NCBI RefSeq assembly: GCF_018687715.1
Contig: NC_056758.1
Span: forward strand, 14,022,501 to 14,086,500
Source of the DNA: Carya illinoinensis
Lineage: Eukaryota > Streptophyta > Magnoliopsida > Fagales > Juglandaceae
Length of the DNA stretch: 64,000 nucleotides
Reading direction: 5' to 3'
The notes under the pieces are model-generated. The model was not told the origin of the DNA. It ran no database searches and was given only the letters and a program-made list of their open reading frames with translations. Shown piece after piece: positions 56,139 to 64,000 of this stretch. The position numbers and the translations under genes were made by a program. How positions within the stretch are numbered: position 1 is the first letter of the stretch; the number at the start of each line of letters is the position of its first letter.

Positions 56139-56160
56139 AAAAAAAAAAAAAAAAAAAAAA
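56139..56160 (+). other. LIN1 poly(A) tail
   Basis: About 22 A residues precede the GAGCAGTAAC TSD copy. Confidence 0.9.
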
Positions 56161-56281
56161 GAGCAGTAACTGCTGTACATCACTTTATGCATGATTTCAA
56201 GTATATTCTTTATTTATATATATATATAGAAAAGATAATATCATTCATCAACTGGAAAAACGATTACAAACAATTATCAAG

Positions 56282-57479
56282 TCATAAAACTTGAGAAGCA
56301 AAGTTTGGAATACAATCCCACCAAACATCAATACTTTCAACCTTCAAAACATTCCTAGCCAAACTATGAGCTACCATATTTCCTTCCCTGTAGGCATGTG
56401 AAAACTGACAATTCTCAAAACAAGTAACAAGCTTCTTTGTCTCATGATATAACACACCTAACAAAGAATTAGACATACTATCATGATTAAGAGCTTCAAT
56501 ATATACATAACAGACTATCACTTTCCACGATAATTTTGGAAAAGCCCATAGTAGCACAATGTTGCAAACCTATGAAAATAGCAAGAAGCTCTACACCTTC
56601 CAAATCTTCCATCTGGAACTTAGCTTTACTTCCTGCCATGAGAACTTCACCCGAAGCAACCCTCAACACTATCCCAATCCCTGCCTTATTCAACTCATAA
56701 AAACTTGCAGCATACAACATTTAACTTGAGCCAATCTGATGGGGGAGGTTGCCACTTGTACAGATTCATAATCTATACCCTTGTTTTCGACTCAATTTGG
56801 TCATAACTTCTCAACATAACAAAGGCATTCTTAGCTACATTTTTAGGACTAAGCAACTCTTATCATGTACATATTTATTTCTTCTAAACCAGAAACTCCA
56901 AGCCAAAGTAAAGAAAACAACCAACTTTTCATGCATATTTCCTTCATAGATTTGCAATGCCCTCTTAAACAAAGACACACTAGAATCAAACTGTAGCTCA
57001 AGTAAATAATATTGCCACATACCTTGAACATCACCACAAGTAATCATAGCATGAGTAATATCCTCCCTTGCTGCTGAACAGAGTTCTCAAATATTATTTG
57101 TCAAGACATGCCTCTTTACAAGATTTATTGCAATAGGTAGGCCATCCTTGCATGCACACCATGCGAAAATTTTAATCTTATTTGGCACTTTCATTTCCAC
57201 GAAAGCTTCCATAAAACTTTCTAATCCTGCACATTGGATGATTTAGCACTCTGATGACCAAGTTGAATAAATAAATTTGTAGCAACTTCTAACACTGAAC
57301 ATCCCATTTCTTTCAAGACCCCAAACCCTCCTATCTTCTTGATCAACTGATCACAAAGGAATTTTAAGAATATCTAAAACTACATTTGGATTGAAGAGAG
57401 ATCTTAACTTTTCAATATCCCACACTTTTTCATTGTGAATAAATAAAGAGTCCATTGAATCAGCTCTAACTTAACCAAT
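56282..57479 (-). pseudogene. LIN2 post-RT region and RNase H
   Basis: The segment before 56720 holds short frames of the post-RT zinc region (WSFWFRRNKYVHD near 56880). RNase H lies at 56282-56720: YELNKAGIGIVLRVASGEVL, LEGVELLAIFIGLQHC (Glu), IIVESDSLLCI (Asp), and HAYREGNMVAHSLARN with the N-x-x-A-H-x-L-A signature intact. Two frames overlap near 56500-56560, so there is a frameshift. Ends at TGA beside 56282. Confidence 0.88.
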
Positions 57480-58749
57480 GAATTTTCCTCTCATTCCCTT
57501 TTTGACCCTACCAAAACCTTGCCATCATACCTTCCAATTTAGTACACAAGCTGGAAGGAAGCAAAAAACAGCTCATTGTATAGGTAGGTAGAGCAACAAC
57601 TTTAAAAAAAATTTCCTTTCCCCCTTGTGACAGTAACCTTTCTTTCCAAGCTTCAAGTTTTTGCCATACTCCCTGTTTTATGGATTGAAAAAAATGATTT
57701 TTAGGCCTTCCAATAACAAGTGGAAGCCCCAAATATTTTTCATATTTTTGTATCTCACAATTGCACCATAGATTTTTTATCTCATTCTGAGTATCCGCAC
57801 TCACGTTATCACTAAACACAATGTCAATTTTTTCTTTATTGATTCTTTGCCCTGATACAGTTTCATAAGTTTCCAACAACATCTAAACCCTTCTATTTTT
57901 AGCAACATCAACACGATAGAAAATAATACTATCATCTGAAAAGAGGAAATGATTTATGTTTGGAGCCCCTCTACAAATGTTTATAGCAGAAACATCTCTT
58001 TTCACCCTATCATTCCTCAAAGAGAAATTAGCCCTTCAGTGCAGAGAAGAAATAGATAAGGGGACAGTGGGTCCCCTTGTCTTAACCCCCTGGTTGGTAA
58101 TATTGGACCCCTCAACTCATCATTGATCATCACAGAAAAAGAAACAGGCCCAATACAACACATAATCAACTCAATGAACCACTGACCAAATCCCATTACC
58201 TCCATAACAGATTTTATAAAACCCCACTCAACTCGATCGTAAACCTTACTCATATAATTTCAAAGACATGAACCCCTTTTTGCCATTCCTCTTTTGTTTA
58301 AGAAAATTAATAACTTCATAAGAAATCAATACATTATCAGAAATGAGTCTCCCAGGAATAAAAGCACTTTGACTCTCACTAATTATACTAGGAAAAACGG
58401 ATTTGGGTCTATTTGAAAGGACCTTTGCATGAGCTTATAGACCACATTACACAGACTAATTGGTCTATAATCACCCATTTTCACAGAACACTTCTTTTTA
58501 GGAATAAGAGTAATGTGAGTATGATTCAACATAGAGGGAAAAGAACCTGAATTGAGAGCTTGAAGTACTGCTAATGTAACAGCATTCCCAACAACATGCC
58601 AATATTTTGGGAAAAATATTGGTGACATGCCATTAGGTCTTGGGGCCTTCATAGGATTCATTTGATTCAAAGCTTCCTTCACTTCATTAGCATTAAACTC
58701 CTTCATTAAATCCAGATTCATCTTATCAGAAACTTTTCTAGATAAAGGC
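57480..58749 (-). pseudogene. LIN2 reverse transcriptase
   Basis: The minus strand carries NQMNPMKAPRPNGMSPIFFP and ITLIPKKKCSVKMGDYRPIS (58383-58721), then YDRVEWGFIKSVMEVMGFG and RGLRQGDPLSPYLFLLC (58017-58253). The catalytic motif FSDDS lies around 57925-57945 and is intact. QKYEKYLGLPLVIGRPKNHF and WKERLLSQGGKEIFFKVVA follow (57508-57882). Stops separate these blocks, but the aspartates of the active site remain. Confidence 0.87.
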
Positions 58750-59532
58750 TCTAAAAACTCTAGAGAATCAACTAAAACATTCAGACTTGAGCTTGTAAAA
58801 AGGTTTTGAAAATAATCAAGAACAACCCTGTCTCTCTCAAGACCTTTATGCCACTGTCCCTTGTCATCTTGGATTTTTAAAATTGTATTCTTCTATTTCT
58901 TCTGAGAGGCTTTCATGTGAAAATACTTAGTATTGCTATCACCCTCTTTAAGCCATAAGGCCTTGGAACGTTGTCTCCACATGATCTCATTTCTTTCCTA
59001 CTAAAGCTGCACCTCATCTCTTGCCAAATTCATAGCATGCATAGGAATTGTTTCTGGACTCATCTCATGCAAACTTTGCATAGGTCACTGTGCTATTCTA
59101 AGCTGAGACTGAACATGCCCAAAACCATGCTTATTCCACACTTGTAACTGAGTGCCACTATCCTTTATCAAAGCAGATACATCACCCATATTAGGTTGAC
59201 CTGAACACCTTTCCCAAACACCTTTAAAAAGTTCATCACAATCTTTGCCCCCACCCTTATAGTCTCAAATCTAAACGGCTTTCTAACTTGACACAATTGA
59301 GTTGCACCTTCCAAATTAACCCAAATAGGTAAGTGATTAGAATAAGCTACTAGACCATGAGATACTCGTGCATTAGGAAAATAGTTTCACCAACCAGAAC
59401 TGCCTAAAAATCTGTCAAGCCTTTCACTAATACAATTATCCCCGGCTCTCCTATTACACCATGTAAACTTAGGACCTGAAAACCCCAGATCCCTCAAATT
59501 GAAATCTTCAATAACATCTTTGAAATCATAAA
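58750..59532 (-). pseudogene. LIN2 endonuclease C-terminal part
   Basis: Minus-strand pieces read FNLRDLGFSGPKFTW, RAGDNCISERLDRFLGS and SNHLPIW, the L1 endonuclease C-terminus, with SNH in place of the catalytic S-D-H. The rest, towards RT, is broken by many stops. The N-terminal half with the catalytic Glu is absent. Confidence 0.8.
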
Positions 59533-62250
59533 GTTGTCTTCAGGCCTCAGATTACTAAAGGGGGTGGGAAGTTCAAGGTTGATTGAGGAAGGGAATTTAC
59601 CTGCTGCAAACGGCTTGGAAAATAAGGGCATGCTGCTCCAATTACTGCAAAATAGTGGCAAGGAGTTGGACCATATTCCCTCACCATCTATCCATAATCC
59701 TACACCCCAAAACTAAACCAGTTTCTGTGCGACCTTACCATTATCCTATTTTTTAGAAAGATGAAATTGAGAAAATTGTGAAAGAACTACTAGCCACTAG
59801 TGTAATTCAGCCTAGCCACATCCCTTACTCTTCTCTAGGCCTTTTAGTGAGAAAAGCTTATGGTTCATGGCGTTTGTGTGTAGACTATAAGGCCCTTAAC
59901 AGTGCTACGGTTAAGGAAAAATACCCTATACTAGTGATTGAGGAGCTTTTGGATGAACTGGGTGGCTCTATTATTTTTTCCAAGATGGATTTGCAATCTG
60001 GTTATCACCAGATCCCTGCCAACCCCCAAGATATTCCCAAAATAGCCTTCCAAATCCACGAAGGCCACTACGAATTTTTAGTCATGCCCTTTGGCTTAAT
60101 TAATGCCCCATCAACATTTTAAAGCCTAATGAACTCTATTTTCAAACCTTATCTAAGGAAGTTTATCTTGGTTGTTTTTATGACATTTTAGTGTACAGTT
60201 CAGATGAAGGATAGCACTTATAGCACTTATAGGTCACTTTAGAAACCTTGATGCAACACCAACTATAGCACTTATAACACTAGCAAGCCAAGATATCCAA
60301 GTGTAGGTTTGGAACTCGAGAGGTGGGTTATTTGGGTCATCTTATTTCAACACAAGGAGTTAAGGCGAACCCTGAAAAAATCAGAGCAATGCAGGATTGG
60401 CCCTCACCCACTACACTAAAGGCACTAAGAGGCTTCTTGGGCCTCACGAGATATTATAGAAGGTTCACAAAAGGCTATGGGGGATAGCTGGCCCATTGAC
60501 AGAACTTTTAAAGAAGAATGGGTATAGATGGGGCCCACAAGCTAAGGAGGCATTTTTAAAGTTAAAGGTAGCCATAATGGAGACCCCGGTATTAGCTCTT
60601 CTAGATTTAGTATTGAATGCGATGCTTTGGGCAGGGCAATGGGAGCAGTGCTTATGCAGCAGGGACACCCTATAGCCTACTTCAACCAAGCCTTGAAGGG
60701 ATGGACTTTAACAATGTCAACCTACGTAAAAGAGTTGCTGGTCCTAGTTTTAGCAGTTAAAAGGTGGAGGCCTTATCTCTTGGGTGGTAAGTTTACTATA
60801 AACTGACCATTAAAGTCAGAAGTTCTTTTTGGATTAGAAAGTAGGCACCCGTATGCAGCAATGGTGGGTGTCATAAACTCTTGGGTTACAACTACTTAGT
60901 GGAATACAAATAAGGGAAGGACAACAAAGTGGTTGATGCACTTTCTAGGTGTTGGGAGGAGAAGAAAGTGAAAGAGATTACTCTCACTATGGTTTCTAAC
61001 TAGACCCTTGAATTGTTTGAGGAACTAATAAGACAACTTTATCTTTCAAACTTAAACATGTTAGCTTTGCTGAAAAGAGGGGGAGGAGGGAACACTAAGC
61101 CATCATTATGCGATGAAGGAAGGGCTGATATATTACAAAAACAAATTGTACGTGCACCAATATAAAGCCTTTAAAATGAAGTTACTAGAATTGTTCCTAG
61201 CAGTCCAATGGGTGGTCACTCAGGCTACGAGAAAACAATCCACAAGCTAAGGAGAGAGTTCTATTGGCCTGGCCTACCAACATTACTTTGGACTTTATGG
61301 ATAGTCGCTGACCGTTTGACCAAATTCAGCCTCCTCATTTCCCTGTCTCACTCATACATTACTTCCATCCTAGCCCAACAATTCATCAAACACGTGTGTA
61401 AGCTACATGGGATGCCAACTTCTATATAATCTGACAGGGATAAATTGTTTACAAGAAAATTTTGGGGGGGGAGCTATTCAAACAGCAAGGGGTCCACTTG
61501 GCTTTCAGTTCAGCCTACCATCCTCAAACCGATGACTAGTTTGAAGCTGTAAACAAAACCCTAGAAAACTACTTTCGATGCTTTGTGGGAGATAGACCCA
61601 AATATTGGGCCCTCTGGATTCCCTTAGCCAAATGGTGGTACAACACCACCAAACACTCATCAACCCAACTTGCCCATTTTGAATCCTTCTATGGCTATCC
61701 CACTCGAAATTACTAAGCTACCAACAGGAAGTTTCAATGGTGGAGGCAGTGGATACTAACCCGAAATCTCATGACTAGATCATGCAACTGCTACAGCAAA
61801 ACCTGCAAAAAGCACAAGAAAGGATGACACATTATGCTAATTTAAAAAGAAAGGAGAGAACTTTTAGGGTAAGGGAATGGGTGTATATGCGATTACAGCC
61901 TTATCGGCAGCAGTCAGTAGCTCAAAGGAGGAACATCAAGTTGTCACCACAATTTTATGGGCTTCCAGATTCAGCCCAAATTCATCCAGTATTTCATGTA
62001 AGCTTGTTGAAGAAGAAGGTGGGGTAAGTGGTTCAGCCCATCCCTACATTGCCGCCTGTGGATGCGTTGGGCATTACGAAGCTTGAACTCGAAGCCATTT
62101 TAGACAGAAGATTACGGAAGAAGGGGAATCTACCCATGGTGGAGGTGCTTGTCCGTTGGTAGGGGCAGAGGGATGAAGATGCCACATGGGAGGGGTTCCA
62201 TAAGCTCAAGAATAACTCCCCACACCTTGTGGGTAGTTATTAGAAACGAA
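59533..62250 (+). pseudogene. CHR degenerate pol (RT, RNase H, integrase, chromodomain)
   Basis: It begins in the pre-RT linker (LLQLLQNSGKELDH). RT from 59760 to about 60200 has IEKIVKELLATSVIQPSHIP, WRLCVDYKALNSATVKEKYP and [15 protein letters not shown], then TAA at 60119-60121. The segment that should carry F-F-D-D is disrupted at about 60165-60200. RNase H (60550-60980) and integrase (61208-61700; WPGL, VADRLTKF, AVNKTLENYFRC) are readable only in pieces. A chromodomain-like tail (VEVLVRW, DEDATWEGF) closes the region at about 62140-62210. Frames change many times. Confidence 0.85.
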
Positions 62251-62258
62251 GGGGGCTT

Positions 62259-62698
62259 TGTCACATACAAGGGAGACGTCGAAGGGCAAAGGATGAGGAT
62301 AAAGGTTTCGGTGTTTAACTTAGGAAGTATGGGGTTGGGCTTTACATGGGCTTCAAGTATTAGAGTTGGGTGTCAGGATGGAGATGGTATGAGGAGGACT
62401 GGGCCTAAGAAAATAATAAATCGGTCAGACGACATAGAGTATAGCTACTGCTTATTTCTAGTTTATTCCAAGTTTAAATCCTTTTATTATTGGCTATTGT
62501 TTAGAGTATCGCTATCACAAGTGGTAATAGAGATATCTTAAGTTTGTTACTGATGCTCTACATATAGGAGTAGTAACCGCTGTACTCACTTTATGCATGA
62601 CTTCAAGTATATTCATAATCTTTTCTTTTCCCACATTCTTCCGGAGGTCCTCCTCTCAAAGTGAGGTTTTTACCTTTCTAAGCTAGTTAATTGTTACA
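62259..62698 (+). repeat. CHR 3' LTR
   Basis: Starts TGTCACATACAAGG. It carries the uninterrupted site TAGGAGTAGTAACCGCTGTA (about 62567-62586) that corresponds to the LIN1 target in the 5' LTR. The right boundary is approximate. Confidence 0.7.
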
Positions 62699-64000
62699 CT
62701 GAGCCAATCCCTTCGTCCCATTCGGATTGTATCAAGCCTCACACACTCAGATCAGATACCTTAATCTTTCTCGTTCTTGTTGAAAATCGTCAGATAGTGC
62801 CATGGAGGATCAGCTTGTCAGTTGTTGGATTGTCTCAATAGCAAAGTGAGTGTGAGACGCTAAGATTGGTTTCAATGCTTGATACTTTTTGTTTATGGTT
62901 TTATGTAAAATGGCCTTTGATTTTTATGTCAAGTTAAACCTTAACTTCATAGTTAAATGTTGTCTCTTTATTGTAATTGTAAGGTATATCCCAACCATCG
63001 TTATGGTGGACCTTAGTAATGTTCACTTCACTAATTAGTGATATGCTCGATCTAGGGTGAAATACTTGGCATGCGATACCTTATAATTACAAAGAATCAT
63101 TGTTAAATCATTTCTATGTTGTTTTGTAGTCCTTGGACTACTTTACAATGTGGATATTATGTGTATCATTTCAGTTTGTGTTTTTCTAATATATTTCTCA
63201 TATTTTTCTATTTAAGATATTTTTGTGGTATTGGTGGTACAATACCTGGTGGCGGTGATGGTTCATACCTTGCTCATATTTCATAGGATTTAGAGGAAAA
63301 CATAACTCTTTTAATACATTGCTACTTGAATACTCAATTCCTCCTTCACAAGCAAAAAAATCGAAACCAGAAAGAAAATTAACAATCACTCTATGGTAAG
63401 TGGTCATTATACAAAGGTTGAGTCTATGGATCTTATTGAACATAAAGCCTTAAGCAATTATTACGTACTTATGGCTATTTGGATGTCATGCATTATATAA
63501 AGCAATATTGATCATTGATACACCACGTACAATTTTTTTTTTTTATCACCTCTCTCCTGTTAGATAAAGAAATCTTGGAAATGATAAAACACCACTACAA
63601 TTGAGGCTTTGGATGTAAAGGTTCTAGCTCTCAAGGATTAAGAAATATGATCATGAAAGAATAAAGGTAATGATTGTCTAGTATTTCATCTGGTGTCATT
63701 TGCCATTTAAACCTGTGGAGTATGAGGTATTTACCGAACTTGTGGCTAATTTAGAATCTAGGTACACCTTGTTATCCTAGACCACTTGCAAAAAGATTGC
63801 ATAAATTTATATAATAAAGAGATACAGTCAAATTTATGTAATAAAGAGATACAGTAAATAAAATATTTACCCGATGGGCTCCAAGTTTTGGTCAACCAAG
63901 TCAATCAATGGACTTTGAGCTTTGCTCAACACTTAACTCAAAATGCTTATTACAACACAATTAGCTTAGAGAGGGAGCAAAATAAAAAATGAACAACTAG
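62699..64000. other. Unassigned AT-rich end of window
   Basis: No long frame, terminal repeat or known domain found. Only a short tandem duplication (63803-63856) stands out. Confidence 0.4.
63803..63856. repeat. 27-bp tandem duplication
   Basis: AAATTTAT(A/G)TAATAAAGAG followed by ATACAGT occurs twice, 63803-63829 and 63830-63856, with two mismatches. Confidence 0.92.

Larger units (their letters stand above)
48119..56158 (+). mobile_element. LIN1: L1-type LINE with 5' inversion, inserted in the CHR 5' LTR
   Basis: Flanked by GAGCAGTAAC at 48109-48118 and 56161-56170 (12 bp if the A residues are included), with an A-tail at 56139-56160. The CHR 3' LTR shows the empty site. From left to right: an inverted 5' segment of ORF1 (48119 to about 48605), the remaining ORF1 in plus orientation (about 48606-49384), then endonuclease, RT, zf-RVT-like region and RNase H of ORF2 (about 49700-56050). 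SL5 interrupts ORF2 at 50764-53057. Own length is about 5.7 kb, nearly full for a plant L1. Many stops. Confidence 0.88.
56206..59532 (-). mobile_element. LIN2: 5'-truncated L1-type LINE, minus strand
   Basis: On the minus strand the element begins inside the endonuclease (about 59530) and ends in an AT-rich tail ((TA)n, 56211-56229) beside CHR 5' LTR sequence. Order: endonuclease C-terminus, RT, post-RT region, RNase H. No TSD is found: the left junction (TTCAAGTATATTCT) is not repeated near 59532. The sequence on the right is CHR pol rather than the rest of the LTR. A deletion removing LIN2's 5' end together with CHR LTR, gag and protease explains this best. Confidence 0.85.
47849..62698 (+). 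mobile_element. CHR: decayed chromovirus (Ty3/gypsy) with two LINE insertions
   Basis: The 5' LTR remnant is 47849-48118 plus 56159-56205. Pol remnants are 59533-62250 and the 3' LTR is 62259 to about 62698. Both LTR copies begin TGTCACATAC and share GAGGATTAGAGTTGGG-like and ACATAGAGTATAGCT stretches. The polypurine tract GAAGGGGGCTT precedes the 3' LTR. The 3' boundary TTGTTACA at 62698 is chosen by LTR length, about 440 bp as in REI. The flanks CAAAC and CTGAG do not match, so the exact end is uncertain. The 3' half of the 5' LTR, PBS, gag and protease are gone. The coding wording is close to REI's lineage. Confidence 0.78.

Noticed and set aside
62259..62703. TSD for the CHR element
   Set aside because: CAAAC on the left and CTGAG on the right do not match; the 3' boundary is set by LTR length only.

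Overview
This window is nuclear DNA from a flowering plant, probably a eudicot; I cannot name the species. Essentially all recognisable content is retrotransposon: Ty3/gypsy elements of Athila and chromovirus type, one Ty1/copia element, two L1-type LINEs, several very long solo LTRs and one candidate tRNA-derived SINE. I see no intact host gene, rRNA, tRNA, CRISPR array or prokaryotic feature. Open frames outside the transposons' gag, pol and LINE genes are mostly low-complexity LTR sequence.

Layout. 1-1199: end of an LTR-like sequence rich in CTCGAGCG. 1200-3649 and 11103-11690: an old minus-strand locus (TATA-like box, leader, ATG, decayed transposon-type ORF) split at its start codon by solo LTR SL1 (3650-11102), which itself holds solo LTR SL2 (4753-7663). 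11696-41113: solo LTR SL3, split by the copia element COP (12121-38178, minus). COP is split inside its polyprotein by the Athila-type element ATH1 (15214-36607, plus). ATH1 contains solo LTR SL4 (22216-24639, minus, inside the integrase) and the non-autonomous element ATH2 (25606-33756, plus). 41797-47137: REI, a Reina-like chromovirus with near-identical LTRs. 47849-about 62698: CHR, a decayed chromovirus. The L1 LINE LIN1 (48119-56158) jumped into its 5' LTR with a 5' inversion and was itself hit by solo LTR SL5 (50764-53057). A second, minus-strand LINE (LIN2, 56206-59532) lies between the 5' LTR remnant and pol. 62699-64000 holds nothing I recognise.

The nesting rests on target-site duplications (TSDs) read directly: CATTG (SL1), ACCAG (SL2), AGGTG (SL3), GGGGG (COP), ATCAT (SL4), TTACA (ATH2), AGTTA (REI), GAGCAGTAAC (LIN1), and 4-of-5 matches for ATH1 and SL5. 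In several cases the interrupted coding frame is continuous across the excised insertion. This gives an order of events SL3, then COP, then ATH1, then SL4 and ATH2.

Function. All autonomous elements carry disabling stops, frameshifts or active-site changes, so none looks competent to move. ATH2 kept LTRs, primer-binding site, polypurine tract and a coiled-coil ORF but lost capsid, protease, reverse transcriptase and almost all integrase. Its near-identical LTRs imply recent mobilisation in trans by an Athila-type relative. The coiled-coil ORF of ATH2, the repeated polypurine-tract-like modules and the CATGCA-rich LTR arrays shared by several families are the least ordinary signals here.
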